From NCBI GenBank assembly GCA_019635775.1, contig JAHBYU010000021.1:1-53486 (forward strand): a stretch of DNA of 53,486 nucleotides, read 5' to 3'. Below are positions 16,979-27,014 of the stretch, in pieces. Every line of letters begins with the position of its first letter. Positions within the stretch are counted from its first letter, which is position 1. The notes beneath the pieces were generated by a model, which did not search any database, was not told where the DNA came from, and saw only the letters and a program-made list of their open reading frames with translations. Source of the stretch: Rhizobiaceae bacterium (lineage in GTDB: Bacteria; Pseudomonadota; Alphaproteobacteria; Rhizobiales; Rhizobiaceae). The position numbers and the translations under genes are program-made.

Positions 16979-18220
16979 TTATGCCCATTCTCCGCGCCTG
17001 AAGACCGGAACACGGCTGCCGTCAGCGTGAACGCCGTCGATGTCGATCTCGCCAGAGCCGATCATCCAGTCGATATGGATCAGGCTCTTGTTGCCACCCT
17101 GCGTCGCGATCTGTTCCGGGGTGAGCTTGTCGCCATCGACGAAGCACTTGGAATAGCATTGGCCAAGCGCGATGTGGCAGGATGCATTCTCGTCGAAGAG
17201 CGTGTTGTAGAACAGGATGCCGCTTTTTGAGATCGGTGAGGAATGCGGCACGAGCGCAACCTCGCCCAGTCGGCGCGCGCCTTCATCCGTATCGAGAACC
17301 TTGTTGAGCACCTGCTCACCGCGCGCAGCCTTTGCCTCGACGATCCGACCAGCCTCGAACCGCACCGCAATCTCGTCGATCAGCGTGCCCTGGTATGAGA
17401 GCGGCTTGGTGCTGGACACATGCCCTTCCACACGCTGCGCATGTGGTGTCGTGAACACCTCCTCGGTCGGGATGTTGGGGTTGCAGACGATGCCGTTCTT
17501 CGCAATCGAGGCTCCACCCTGCCATGAATGGCCTTCGGCAAGACCGATTCTCAGATCCGTGCCGGGGCCGGTGAAGTGGAGAGTCGAAAAACGTTGCACG
17601 TTCAGCCATTCGGTGCGGGCGTGAAGGGCCTTGTTGTGTTTGGACCATGCGGCCACGGGATCGGTCACATCGACCCGCGAAGCCGCGAAGATGGCCTCCG
17701 CGAGCTTTGCCACGGCAATGCTTTCCTCGTCGCCCTGAAAGACCTGCATGGCCCAGGCGGTGCCTGGAAAGGCGACAATGTTCCAGTTGATGTCGAAGCC
17801 GGCGATCTTCTCCAGTGCCGGCTGGTAGGCTGTGGAATTGGCCTTGTTGGCGCGGGCGACCTTCTGCGGGTCTTCCGCCGACAAAAGCATCGGATTGTCG
17901 CCGACGATGGCAAGCCGTGCCGTGTTGGCTGAAAAGGCCTTCGCCATCCCGTCGTAGAGCCAGCTTGCGGCACGGTCAAAGCTTGCGTCCGGCGCATTCC
18001 GATAGCGTGCGAGCGTGACCTCTTCGTCCGACAGGATCGGGGTGACCAGACCTGCTCCCGCGCTGTAGGCGTGTTTCGCGATACTGCGCACCAAGGGCAG
18101 CGCGGCGGCCGGAGCAGTCAGGAGAAGGTCCTGGCTGGGTTGCAGGTTGAGGCCAACCCTGACGGCCACCTCCCCCAACCTGTCGAGCTTGACTGGGTCG
18201 ATTGGGGAGGGGACGGGCAT
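16979..18220 (-). CDS. M29-family aminopeptidase
   Basis: The 413-aa cytosolic metallopeptidase matches the thermophilic aminopeptidase T/AmpS family (M29). The C-terminal catalytic half contains NIPTEEVFTTP (first metal glutamate), SGILFYNTLFDENASCHIALGQCYSKC (histidine and tyrosine) and SLIHIDWMIGSGEIDIDG (histidine and aspartate), consistent with an intact dinuclear site. ATG 18220 follows AGGATCATCGCC. It is divergent from an amidase and probably helps release amino acids from short peptides; link to the neighbouring amide-hydrolysing genes is by position only. Confidence 0.9.
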   Translation of the reverse strand: MPVPSPIDPVKLDRLGEVAVRVGLNLQPSQDLLLTAPAAALPLVRSIAKHAYSAGAGLVTPILSDEEVTLARYRNAPDASFDRAASWLYDGMAKAFSANTARLAIVGDNPMLLSAEDPQKVARANKANSTAYQPALEKIAGFDINWNIVAFPGTAWAMQVFQGDEESIAVAKLAEAIFAASRVDVTDPVAAWSKHNKALHARTEWLNVQRFSTLHFTGPGTDLRIGLAEGHSWQGGASIAKNGIVCNPNIPTEEVFTTPHAQRVEGHVSSTKPLSYQGTLIDEIAVRFEAGRIVEAKAARGEQVLNKVLDTDEGARRLGEVALVPHSSPISKSGILFYNTLFDENASCHIALGQCYSKCFVDGDKLTPEQIATQGGNKSLIHIDWMIGSGEIDIDGVHADGSRVPVFRRGEWA

Positions 18221-18357
18221 GGCGATGATCCTGACATAGGTTTCGGTGTGGTTTCACTGCTTGCGTCAGCGGGCGACATCGCGCAAGACATATTCCATGT
18301 GCATGTCGTTTCAACCGGGGAGCGCGGTTCTCGTCGCCGAGCGGAGCTTTTCCCAAT

Positions 18358-19812
18358 ATGAATGATCTGTATGAGAGCCATGATGCCGTGGGGCTGGCGA
18401 AACTGGTTGCGCGCGGCGAGGCAAGCGCTGCCGAATTGCTCGACGAGGCACTGAAACGGGTTGAGGCGCTAAACCCCTCCATCAACGCCGTCACGATGCT
18501 TCGGGAAGACGTAGCGCGCCGGCTCATCGAGCAGGGTCTGCCTGATGGCCCGCTGAAAGGTGTGCCGTTTCTGCTGAAGGATCTAGGCGCCGAGGCGGTC
18601 GACTTCCCGACGAATAATGGATCGAAGCTCTTCGAGAACAAGCGCTATGCGCGGGACTCGGCGATCTACGAACGTCTGAAGGCCGCGGGGCTGGTGACAT
18701 TCGGACGTACGACCTCGCCTGAAGGCGGTGTGGGCGTCGCCACCGAAGCGGCCGTCTACGGAGGCCCGACTCGAAATCCCTGGAATCTGGAACGGACGCC
18801 GGGTGGCTCATCCGGCGGCGCGGGTGCTGCGGTAGCGGCTGGAATCCTGCCGGCTGCGCACGGCTCGGATGGCGGCGGGTCTATCCGTATTCCCGCTTCG
18901 TGCTGTGGATTGTTCGGCTTCAAGGCGACGAGGGCGCGCCTACCCGACGGACCCTATGCCGGTGAGGGTTGGGCGGGGATGGCGATTGACGGCTTCCTGA
19001 CGCGCTCCATCCGCGACACGGCCGTGCTGCTTGATGCCACGCAAGGGGCCGATCTCGGCGCTCCCTATTTTGCTCCGCCGCTCAAGGACAGCTTCGTCAA
19101 GGCGATGGACTGGAACGGCCGCGGCTTGAGAATAGCATTCTCGACCAAATCGCTGACAGGCAAGCCGATTGATCCGGAATGTCGTGCGGCCGTAGAGAAA
19201 GCGGCTAGGCTTCTCGAGGAGATGGGGAATCATGTCGAGGAGGCTCTGCCCGCTGCCGACACACAAGGCATGATGGCTGCATGGACGAAGATCGTGGCTT
19301 GCGGCACGGCGCTCGCGATCGACACCGCGGTGCGGAAGCGGGGTTTCCCCTTGGTGGATGGCGAGGTCGAAGGCATCGCGCGTGGGGCCATCGCCTATGC
19401 CCGTTCTCTCAGCGGAGCGGACTATCTGGAAGCCGTCGGCGAAATCCATGCCTATGGCCGCGAGATGGCCGCCTTCTTCCAGCAACACGACATCCTTCTT
19501 ACCGCAACGCTCGCCGAGCCACCCGCCATGATCGGCCGTTTCGACCATCGGACGGAAGACTATGTCGACTACCGCATGGGACCGGGCCGGGTCTTCGACT
19601 ATTCACCTTTTGCCGCGCCTTTCAACGCGTCCGGCCAGCCTGCTGCATCAGTTCCGCTACACTGGACACCCGCCGGTCTGCCCGTCGGTATCCATCTCGC
19701 CGCGCGTTTCGGCGAGGACGAACTCCTGCTGGGGCTTTGCGCACGGATTGAAGAGGCCGCCCCCTGGTTCGCGCGGCGTCCGCCACTGCGCTATCAGGCG
19801 TCTCGCTCATAG
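18358..19812 (+). CDS. Amidase signature family hydrolase
   Basis: The 484-aa enzyme has the full amidase-signature triad: Lys74 (LLKD), cis-Ser151 ([10 protein letters not shown]) and nucleophile Ser175 ([10 protein letters not shown]). It hydrolyses a carboxamide to acid plus amine or ammonia. The substrate is not determinable; aryl/alkyl amides or 6-aminohexanoate-like compounds are known for close groups. ATG 18358 is the only start before the conserved N-terminal region. The 3' end overlaps the convergent amidohydrolase gene by 19 bp. No signal peptide is visible, so it acts in the cytosol. Confidence 0.9.
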   Translation: MNDLYESHDAVGLAKLVARGEASAAELLDEALKRVEALNPSINAVTMLREDVARRLIEQGLPDGPLKGVPFLLKDLGAEAVDFPTNNGSKLFENKRYARDSAIYERLKAAGLVTFGRTTSPEGGVGVATEAAVYGGPTRNPWNLERTPGGSSGGAGAAVAAGILPAAHGSDGGGSIRIPASCCGLFGFKATRARLPDGPYAGEGWAGMAIDGFLTRSIRDTAVLLDATQGADLGAPYFAPPLKDSFVKAMDWNGRGLRIAFSTKSLTGKPIDPECRAAVEKAARLLEEMGNHVEEALPAADTQGMMAAWTKIVACGTALAIDTAVRKRGFPLVDGEVEGIARGAIAYARSLSGADYLEAVGEIHAYGREMAAFFQQHDILLTATLAEPPAMIGRFDHRTEDYVDYRMGPGRVFDYSPFAAPFNASGQPAASVPLHWTPAGLPVGIHLAARFGEDELLLGLCARIEEAAPWFARRPPLRYQASRS

Positions 19813-21458
19813 GTGATCCTGCCGTCGCAGATCGTCGCCTGTACCTTCAGCTCGTCGATCCGTTCGGGAGAAGCCGCTTCGATATCGCCCGAAAGGATCA
19901 CGAGATCCGCCATCGCCCCTGTCTTTAGAACGCCTTTTCGTCCCTCGTTGAATTCAGTGAAGGCTCCGTCAGCCGTGAAGCCGGCGATGGAATCCATCAG
20001 GTTCTGTCGTTCATCCGGCGCTCCCTCGAACGCAGGCTTGCGGGACATGGCGTATTTGATGCCAAGCAGCGGATCGAGCGGCGCGACCGGCCAATCGCTT
20101 GCAAACACAACGCGTGCGCCGGTGTTGCGGATCGTCTGCCAGGCATAGCCCGTTTTCATGCGTTCGCGCCCAACCATCGAAAGGATGGGTTCCACAGGAT
20201 AGTATCCTCCGGGAGCATGAGTGGGCTGGATCGAGGCAATGACCCCCAGGGCGGCGAAGCGCGGCAGATCGGAGGGAGCCAGCATCTCTATGTGTTCGAC
20301 GCGATGGCGGCTGTCGCGTGGACCGTTCGCCTGCCGTGCCGCCTCGTATCCGTTCAGCGTGCGGTTTACTGCCGCGTCGCCGATGGCATGCACCGCGATC
20401 TGAAGGCCTAGTCTGTCCGTTTCAACGCAGATGGCGTCGAATTCTTCCTGTTCGAAAAATGAAAAGCCGCTGACACCGGGTGCGGTGCTGTAGTCCTCGA
20501 ACATGTCGGCTGTCGTGGACTCGATCACGCCGTCCATGAACATCTTCACGAAATCGGATTTCAGCCGATCCGATTGCCAGCGACTTCGCATCTCGACGGC
20601 CTTTTCGAGTTCGCCTAGCGCCATGCCCGGCAGCATGCGAAACGGTATCCGGCCCCGTACGGGAAGGCCTTCAGCCCGATTGATCTCCTCCAGCAGTTCG
20701 AGCTGGTAGAAATTGCCATCCATGTTGTGAAAGCTGGTTATTCCCAGCGACGCACAATAAGCGAGCCCTCGACGCATGATATCCCTGTCGACGTCCTTTT
20801 GTGCCGGCGTCGGTCGGATGCGCGGCTCGTGTCCCATCAGACCGAGCATTTCACGCCCACCTGTGGGCGTCAGGTCTGTTATCGGCGCGAAACCCTCGAA
20901 TTCGCGCAGTTCGCCGGTGGCGAGGCCATCCGCACCCATGACGATCTCGCTGCCGGGTGGAACTTCGCGCCCGTGCAGGATGCCCGCAGCTTTGAGCGCC
21001 GCCGTGTTCGCCCACATCGTATGATGGTCGCTTGCGAAGAGAGCGAGCGGTTGGTCCGGCAGAATGCGGTCGAGAAGCTGCCGGGTGATTGCAACGCCGT
21101 CGCCAAACATGAAATAGGCAGCCTGTTCGGCGACGAGTACGCCAGGATCGATCTTCCTCGCTGCCCGTTCGCGGATTGCGCCGGCAATGGCGTCGAAGCC
21201 GGTCAGTCCTGCAAGCGAAAGGCTGCGCAACTGCGCGCCCCCGGCAAAGAGATGAATATGACTGTCGATGAATCCGGGCAAGACTGTTGCGCCTGCGGCA
21301 TCGATCCGGCGGGTGTGTGACGCAAGCAGGCCGGAAAGGTCCGCCCGGTCGCCTACAGCCAGGATACTGCCGCCGCTCAACGCAATCGCGTTGGCGCGGG
21401 GAAGCGCTGCATCCATGGTCAGTATGCGTGCATTTTCCACGATGATGTCGGCGCTCAC
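19794..21458 (-). CDS. YtcJ-like metal-dependent amidohydrolase
   Basis: This 554-aa Amidohydrolase_3 family member has the HxH metal motif at His67/His69 (GFIDSHIHLF), FVKMFMDGVIES, a histidine in LQIAVHAIGDAAVN, HRVEHIEM and the late aspartate in FASDWPV, so the TIM-barrel active site looks complete. Relatives include N-substituted formamide deformylase and exoenzyme-regulatory aspC-like proteins; the substrate is unknown. It is divergent from a polyamine-type importer (137-bp gap) and convergent with an amidase, suggesting turnover of amide or formamide compounds taken up by the importer. That link is inference. Confidence 0.88.
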   Translation of the reverse strand: MSADIIVENARILTMDAALPRANAIALSGGSILAVGDRADLSGLLASHTRRIDAAGATVLPGFIDSHIHLFAGGAQLRSLSLAGLTGFDAIAGAIRERAARKIDPGVLVAEQAAYFMFGDGVAITRQLLDRILPDQPLALFASDHHTMWANTAALKAAGILHGREVPPGSEIVMGADGLATGELREFEGFAPITDLTPTGGREMLGLMGHEPRIRPTPAQKDVDRDIMRRGLAYCASLGITSFHNMDGNFYQLELLEEINRAEGLPVRGRIPFRMLPGMALGELEKAVEMRSRWQSDRLKSDFVKMFMDGVIESTTADMFEDYSTAPGVSGFSFFEQEEFDAICVETDRLGLQIAVHAIGDAAVNRTLNGYEAARQANGPRDSRHRVEHIEMLAPSDLPRFAALGVIASIQPTHAPGGYYPVEPILSMVGRERMKTGYAWQTIRNTGARVVFASDWPVAPLDPLLGIKYAMSRKPAFEGAPDERQNLMDSIAGFTADGAFTEFNEGRKGVLKTGAMADLVILSGDIEAASPERIDELKVQATICDGRITYERDA

Positions 21459-21595
21459 TCTGAAACCTCCGTTTTCCGGAACTACTTAGCGAGGCACCTT
21501 GCCGTAAGCCAAGTCGTCAAATACGCTGGCATCACAATTAACCTTACGCCGGACACCGATGTCGGGCGACAGGGCTGCAAGGGGAACGATATCGA

Positions 21596-22711
21596 GTGCA
21601 AGGTATGCCGGAGTCGGCCGGAGCAAGTGAGAAGCGTGTCGCGATAGAGGCAAGGGGCATTGTCAAGACCTTCGGACAGGGGGCCAACGCGTTACGCGCA
21701 TTGGACAATGTATCGATCGTCATCCGGGAGAACGAGTTTTTCACGCTGCTGGGGCCATCCGGTTGCGGAAAAACCACACTTCTCAGGCTGATTGCCGGCT
21801 TCGAATATCCCACTGAAGGGGCGATCCTGCTTTATGGCGAGGACATAGCCGGTCTGCCGCCCTTCAAGCGGCCAGTCAACACCGTCTTCCAGAGCTATGC
21901 GCTCTTTCCGCATCTGACTGTTGCGGAGAACGTGGCCTTTGGCCTTCAGATGCTTGGCAGGTCCAAGGCTGAGATCGACGCAAGGGTTTCCGAAGTGCTT
22001 GCCCTGGTGCGCATGCAAGAACTCGCGGCACGCCGCACAGACCAGATATCCGGCGGCCAGGCGCAACGCGTGGCGCTGGCGCGCGCGTTGGCTCCCAGCC
22101 CCAAGGTGCTTCTGCTTGACGAGCCGCTTTCCGCGCTGGACTACAAGCTTCGCAAGGAGATGCAGATCGAGCTGAAACGCATGCAGGCGGAGACGGGCAT
22201 CACATTCGTTTTCGTGACGCACGATCAGGAAGAGGCGCTCACAATGTCCGACCGCATCGCGGTTATGTCGAAAGGCAGGGTGCTGCAGATCGGCTCGCCG
22301 TGGGACATATACGACAAGCCGGCAGACCGCTTCGTGGCTGATTTCATAGGCGAGACGAATTTCCTGTCCGCAATCGTTCTGGGCGTGGCCGATGGCGTGG
22401 CGAAGGTCCGTTTGACGTCAGGAGCTGAGATTAGTGCGACCCTCGCCGAAGGTGGCGTCGCGGAGGGAGAGGCAACCGTCGTCGTCAGGCCGGAGCATGC
22501 GCGTGCGGTCAAGGATGGCGGCCAGATTGCCGGCGTGGTGGAAAATGTCGTGTATTTTGGAACGGACACCCACATCCACGTCCGGCTCGACGACGGAGAG
22601 ATGTTCATCGTGCGCCAGCAGAACAGCCGTACGCAGTCTTGCGGGTTCGAGGTCGGGGATCGTGCCGGCGTCGAGATCGATGCTGATGCCGCCCAGGTTC
22701 TGAAGGACTGA
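21596..22711 (+). CDS. potA: Polyamine-type ABC transporter ATP-binding protein
   Basis: The 371-aa ATPase has Walker [10 protein letters not shown], signature [15 protein letters not shown], Walker [12 protein letters not shown] and a C-terminal TOBE domain, and matches PotA/PotG. GTG 21596 has AAGGGGAA nine bases upstream; ATG 21605 would also work. It leads a four-gene operon (ATPase, two permeases, binding protein). Substrate is probably putrescine, spermidine or a related cation. Confidence 0.9.
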   Translation: MQGMPESAGASEKRVAIEARGIVKTFGQGANALRALDNVSIVIRENEFFTLLGPSGCGKTTLLRLIAGFEYPTEGAILLYGEDIAGLPPFKRPVNTVFQSYALFPHLTVAENVAFGLQMLGRSKAEIDARVSEVLALVRMQELAARRTDQISGGQAQRVALARALAPSPKVLLLDEPLSALDYKLRKEMQIELKRMQAETGITFVFVTHDQEEALTMSDRIAVMSKGRVLQIGSPWDIYDKPADRFVADFIGETNFLSAIVLGVADGVAKVRLTSGAEISATLAEGGVAEGEATVVVRPEHARAVKDGGQIAGVVENVVYFGTDTHIHVRLDDGEMFIVRQQNSRTQSCGFEVGDRAGVEIDADAAQVLKD

Positions 22712-22713
22712 GG

Positions 22714-23637
22714 ATGGCGAGCGCCGCCGAGATCGCGAGTCAGGCACGGCGTACGGAAGTGCGTGATCGCTGGCTGCTCTCCGCACCGGCGCTGCTGATC
22801 ATTTTCGTGGCCGCTATAGGACCGCTCTTCGTCATGCTCGCCTACTCCTTCATGGTGAAGGGCGACTATGGAGACGTGAAGTTCGGCCAATATTCGCTCG
22901 ACGGCTGGTTCTCCGTGTTCCTGCAGCGCGACATCTTCGACGACACGCTCACCTTCGCGGACGCGCATCTTTCGATCTTCTGGCGATCCATAAAGCTCTC
23001 TTTCCTGACGACCGTGTCCACGCTTCTGCTTGGTTTCCCCACCGCCTATTTTATCGCCACACGTCCGCGCCACACGCGCGAGATCTGGGTTTTCCTGGTT
23101 ACCATTCCATTCTGGACCAATCTGCTGATCCGGACGTTCGCGATGCAGCAGGTGATCCGCAACGAGGGCATCGTCAATTCGCTCCTGCGCTGGGTCGGTG
23201 TCATCGATGAGCCATTGCAGATCATGCATACGGACTGGGCGATCCTGTTCGGCATGGTCTATGTGTACCTGCCGCTCATGGTTCTCCCGCTCTACGCCAG
23301 CATGGAGAAGCTCGATTTCCGTCTGGTCGAAGCCGGATACGATCTCTATGCTGGCCGGCTGCAGGTGCTTCGCCGCATCATCATCCCGCTCGTGAGCCCA
23401 GGTATCATCGCGGGATCAATCCTCGTCTTCATCCCCTCGCTTGGTGCCTATGTCATCCCCCGTGTGCTGGGCGGCGGCAAGAACATGATGCTTGGCAACC
23501 TCATCGAGCTTCAATTCGGCGCAGGGCGAAACTGGCCACTCGGCGCGGCGCTGTCGATCACGCTGATGGTGCTCGTGATGGTGGCGCTGCTCTTCTATGT
23601 CCGCAACGCGTCCCGCTCGGGGGCGACACATGGCTAG
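22714..23637 (+). CDS. potB: Polyamine-type ABC transporter permease 1
   Basis: The 307-aa permease has about six membrane helices and the EAA loop AGYDLYAGRLQVLRRIIIPL. GAYVIPRVLGGGKNMMLGNLI is typical of PotB/PotH. It starts 2 bp after the ATPase stop and overlaps the next permease by 8 bp. Confidence 0.9.
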   Translation: MASAAEIASQARRTEVRDRWLLSAPALLIIFVAAIGPLFVMLAYSFMVKGDYGDVKFGQYSLDGWFSVFLQRDIFDDTLTFADAHLSIFWRSIKLSFLTTVSTLLLGFPTAYFIATRPRHTREIWVFLVTIPFWTNLLIRTFAMQQVIRNEGIVNSLLRWVGVIDEPLQIMHTDWAILFGMVYVYLPLMVLPLYASMEKLDFRLVEAGYDLYAGRLQVLRRIIIPLVSPGIIAGSILVFIPSLGAYVIPRVLGGGKNMMLGNLIELQFGAGRNWPLGAALSITLMVLVMVALLFYVRNASRSGATHG

Positions 23638-24433
23638 GCGGCATTTCGAGATCCGGACGCAACCCGGTTTCGGGCTCGTCGCGCTGTTCACCTTCGCGAT
23701 CCTTTACCTGCCGATCGCCGTGCTCGTCGTCTATGCGTTCAATGCCAGTGAGTCCGTCACCGTCTGGGGCGGGTTTTCCGTGAAATGGTTCGCGGAAGCA
23801 TGGAACAATTCCGCGGTCCAGGATGCAGCGTGGCGCTCGCTTGTCATCGCCGTCTTCGCGGCGGTGATCGCCACGTTCGCCGCGACCATGGCCGCCATAG
23901 CCACGACGCGCACCGCACCCTATCCCGGTCAGGGTTTCCAATATGCCTTCATCAACCAGCCACTGATGGTGCCGGAAATCGTGACCGCGGTCGCATTGCT
24001 CATCGTGTTTTCCCGGCTGAAAGTCTGGACCGGCTATTCGGGGCTCGGCTGGCTGATCCTTGCGCACACAGCCTTTTGCATCCCCTTTGCCTACCTGCCC
24101 ATTCGTGCGAGGCTGGAAGGAATGGACCTGACGCTCGAGCGCGCCGCAGCCGATCTCTACGCCACGCCGTGGCAGGCGTTCCGTCGCGTGACGCTGCCGC
24201 TTCTGCGGCCGGGCATCATCGCCGGCTTCATGCTTGCTTTCGTGATCTCGCTCGACGATGTCGTCATCACAGAATTCGTCAAGTCGGGTGGGCAGGATAC
24301 GCTGCCTACCTACATGCTCGGACAGATCAGGAGGACGGTCACGCCGGAGGTCAACGCCATAGCCACCGCGTTCCTGGCCCTGTCTATCATACTGGTCACA
24401 GGCTTCTTCTTAATCAACCGACGAAAGACCTGA
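23630..24433 (+). CDS. potC: Polyamine-type ABC transporter permease 2
   Basis: The 267-aa permease starts at ATG 23630 (MARRHFEIR), inside the 3' end of permease 1. The EAA loop AAADLYATPWQAFRRVTLPL and SLDDVVITEFVKSGGQDTLP, the latter nearly diagnostic of PotC/PotI, are present. It would pair with the first permease in the inner membrane. Confidence 0.91.
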   Translation: MARRHFEIRTQPGFGLVALFTFAILYLPIAVLVVYAFNASESVTVWGGFSVKWFAEAWNNSAVQDAAWRSLVIAVFAAVIATFAATMAAIATTRTAPYPGQGFQYAFINQPLMVPEIVTAVALLIVFSRLKVWTGYSGLGWLILAHTAFCIPFAYLPIRARLEGMDLTLERAAADLYATPWQAFRRVTLPLLRPGIIAGFMLAFVISLDDVVITEFVKSGGQDTLPTYMLGQIRRTVTPEVNAIATAFLALSIILVTGFFLINRRKT

Positions 24434-24457
24434 GTTCAACAGCAACGGGAGTACGAA

Positions 24458-25492
24458 ATGACGTTGAAATTGAAGGCTGCCCTGGCAGCCATGTCGATTT
24501 TCGCTTTTGCCGGGAGCGCTGCGGCGGAAGGAGAACTCAACATCTACAATTGGGGTGACTACACCAGTCCCGAGCTGATCAAGAAGTTCGAGGATACCTA
24601 CAAGGTCAAGGTCACCATCACCGATTACGATTCCAACGATACCGCGCTGGCCAAGGTGCGGGCAGGCGGCCATGGCTTCGACATCGTCGTTCCTTCGGCG
24701 AACTACGTTCCGATCTGGGTGAAGGAAGGGCTGCTTCTGGAGGCAAGGCCGGACCAGATGGAGAACTTCAAGAACGTCGATGAGCGTTGGGTGGATGTCC
24801 CCTGGGATCCGGGCCGCCACTATACGGTTCCGTGGCAGTGGGGCCTGACGGGCATAGGGGTCAACAAGAAGGTCTATAGCGGTGACGCCAATACCTCCGC
24901 GATCTTCCTTGATCCGCCTGCCGAACTCGTTGGCAAGATCAATGTCGCCCCGGAAATGAACGACGTGCTTTTCGCAACCATCAAATATTTCGGCGGCGAG
25001 TGGTGCACCGATGACAAGGAGCTTCTGAAGAAGGTCCGCGACAAGCTGGTCGAGGCAAAGCCGAAGTGGCTGGCGATGGACTACAGCGTGACCGAGAAGC
25101 TGCCGGCTGGCGACTATTCGGCTGTCTATTACTGGAACGGCGCGATCATGCGTTCACGCCTCGCGAATCCCGACATCGCGATCGGCTATCCGAAGGAAGG
25201 CTTTCCCTTTTTCATGGACAGCATCGCGATCCTGAAGGATGCGAAAAACACGGAGAACGCCAAGCTGTTCATGAATTTCATCATGGAGCCGGAGAATGCC
25301 GCGCTGATCTCGGCATTCGCCAAGTATGCCAACGGCATCAAGGGATCGGAACAGTTCATGCCTGCCGAGATGAAAGATGCGCCCGAACTGGTCATTCCGG
25401 CCGAGTTCCAGGGCGCGGGCGAATTCCTGACGACCTGTGCGCCTGAGGTAAGCGAACTCTACACGCGCATCTGGACCGACGTGAACAAGTAG
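24458..25492 (+). CDS. potD: Polyamine-type periplasmic binding protein
   Basis: The 344-aa exported protein has a signal peptide (about residues 1-23, ending SAAA before EGELNIYNWGDY) and the PotD/PotF core, including LNIYNWGDYTSPELIKKFE, YDSNDTALAKVRAGG and GFDIVVPSANYV. ATG 24458 follows ACGGGAGTACGA. The ligand-pocket aromatic residues (W in NWGDY, W in YTVPWQWG, WNGAIM) favour a polyamine or similar extended amine. A GC-rich hairpin follows the stop, before the aminotransferase gene. Confidence 0.9.
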   Translation: MTLKLKAALAAMSIFAFAGSAAAEGELNIYNWGDYTSPELIKKFEDTYKVKVTITDYDSNDTALAKVRAGGHGFDIVVPSANYVPIWVKEGLLLEARPDQMENFKNVDERWVDVPWDPGRHYTVPWQWGLTGIGVNKKVYSGDANTSAIFLDPPAELVGKINVAPEMNDVLFATIKYFGGEWCTDDKELLKKVRDKLVEAKPKWLAMDYSVTEKLPAGDYSAVYYWNGAIMRSRLANPDIAIGYPKEGFPFFMDSIAILKDAKNTENAKLFMNFIMEPENAALISAFAKYANGIKGSEQFMPAEMKDAPELVIPAEFQGAGEFLTTCAPEVSELYTRIWTDVNK

Positions 25493-25499
25493 CAACCGC

Positions 25500-25525
25500 G
25501 GCGGGGACGGCACGCTGTCCCCGCC
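25500..25525 (+). promoter_or_regulatory. Stem-loop after the binding-protein gene
   Basis: GGCGGGGAC (25500-25508) and GTCCCCGCC (25517-25525) form a perfect 9-bp stem with an 8-nt loop, 8 bp after the stop. No T-tract follows. It may stabilise the upstream message or weaken read-through into the aminotransferase, 105 bp on. Confidence 0.45.
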
Positions 25526-25629
25526 ATTCGTCGCGGTCTGTGCCAACGTTCCGGCAGAGCCGTCCTGCTGCATTCCTGATCATGATCGAGTAAGTACCTG
25601 CCGATAGCACTCGGAAGGGGTCGTTCTTC

Positions 25630-26988
25630 ATGCCCAATCGAACAGACGCGCCGTCGTCGGTCAGCAGCTTTGGCGTCGAGCAATTGCCTAAGATCGCCTA
25701 CGGACGGGGCAGCTATCTATACGATGCAAAAGGCAAGCAATATCTGGATGGTTCGGGCGGTCCGGCCGTCTATTCCGTTGGGCACGCCAACGCGGAAGTG
25801 AACGATGCCATCAAGGCGCAGCTCGATCGCATCGCACACGGATACCGATACACGTTCACGAGTGATGCGGCGGACGAACTTCAGGAGATAATCTTCAGGC
25901 GCACTGGTGGCGGGTTCCAGAAGCTGGTTTTCGTGTCCAGTGGTTCGGAGGCGGTCGAATCCTGCATGAAGATCGTCCTTCAATACTGGTCTGCGGTTGG
26001 CCGGCAAGGCAAGCGCCGCTTCATCGCACGCCGTCGTTCATGGCACGGCAACACGCTGGGCGCGCTTTCGGTATCTGATTTCAAGTCGAGGCGGGCGGCG
26101 TTCGAGGGAAGCCTTCTCGACGTGTCCTTCGTCTCCGCTGCGAATGACTACCGGCGTCCCGCGGGTGTCTCCCCGGACGAACTGGGCCAGCATCTTGCCG
26201 GCGAACTGGAAGAGGAAATTCTTCGTGTCGGCTCCGAAAAGGTGGCCGCCTTCATCTTCGAGCCGGTGGTCGGCGCGGCAGGCGGCGTGGTGCCTGCCCC
26301 GGAGGGATATGCCAAGGCCGTGCAGGAAGTTTGCCGCAGGCACGATGTCCTTCTCGTCGCAGACGAGGTGATGTGTGGTTCCGGGCGCGTCGGAACCTGG
26401 CGCGCCCTGGAGCATGACGGCGTGATGCCCGACATCATGTCGATCGCCAAGGGGCTGGCCGGAGGTTACATTCCGCTTGGCGCCGCGCTTTACAGCGGTC
26501 GCATAGGCGATGCGCTTCAGAACGCGCATGGCGGCGTCCAGACCGGTCATACCTTCACGGGCCATACGGCCGCCTGCGCTGCCGGGGTCGCCGTTCAGAA
26601 GATCATAGACCGTGATGGCCTTGTCGAACGGGTGAGGGAACGAGGAGCGATACTACAGGACGAACTGCGCGCCGCTCTGGCGAATGTCCCCGAAGTCGGC
26701 GACGTGCGTGGCCGTGGCTATTTCATCGGGTTGGAACTGGTTTGCGACCCGGCGACGAAGACGCCATTCGCGGCCGACCTGAAGCTTCATGCACGGATCG
26801 GGGCGAACGCCTTCGAACGTGGCCTGATCGTCTATCCGTGCGCAGGAAATGTGGATGGTGTTTCCGGCGACACGATCATCGTCGCGCCGCCTTACAACGC
26901 AAGCGAGGCGGAGCTTTCCGAGATCGTCGAAAAGCTGGCCCACGCCATAACTGAGGAAGTGGGCAAGGTACGCGGTCGCAGGACATAG
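25630..26988 (+). CDS. Class III PLP-dependent aminotransferase
   Basis: The 452-aa omega-aminotransferase carries the PLP lysine K274 (SIAKGLAGGY) and Asp245 (LVADEVMCG), with the GSEA glycine-serine motif (VSSGSEAVES). Start ATG 25630 has GGAAGGGG upstream. Downstream of a polyamine importer, it may transfer the terminal amino group of putrescine or a related diamine to pyruvate or 2-oxoglutarate. Other omega-amino donors (beta-alanine, GABA, taurine-like) cannot be excluded. The gene ends 26 bp from the convergent rhamnonate dehydratase. Confidence 0.88.
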   Translation: MPNRTDAPSSVSSFGVEQLPKIAYGRGSYLYDAKGKQYLDGSGGPAVYSVGHANAEVNDAIKAQLDRIAHGYRYTFTSDAADELQEIIFRRTGGGFQKLVFVSSGSEAVESCMKIVLQYWSAVGRQGKRRFIARRRSWHGNTLGALSVSDFKSRRAAFEGSLLDVSFVSAANDYRRPAGVSPDELGQHLAGELEEEILRVGSEKVAAFIFEPVVGAAGGVVPAPEGYAKAVQEVCRRHDVLLVADEVMCGSGRVGTWRALEHDGVMPDIMSIAKGLAGGYIPLGAALYSGRIGDALQNAHGGVQTGHTFTGHTAACAAGVAVQKIIDRDGLVERVRERGAILQDELRAALANVPEVGDVRGRGYFIGLELVCDPATKTPFAADLKLHARIGANAFERGLIVYPCAGNVDGVSGDTIIVAPPYNASEAELSEIVEKLAHAITEEVGKVRGRRT

Positions 26989-27014
26989 CGCCGCTTCTTT
27001 CTAGCTCGTTTGCG

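Noticed and set aside
18221-18357. TGATCC near 18227 as another RpoE promoter
   Set aside because: It is far from the amidase start and no TA-type -10 was confirmed at the required N18 spacing.
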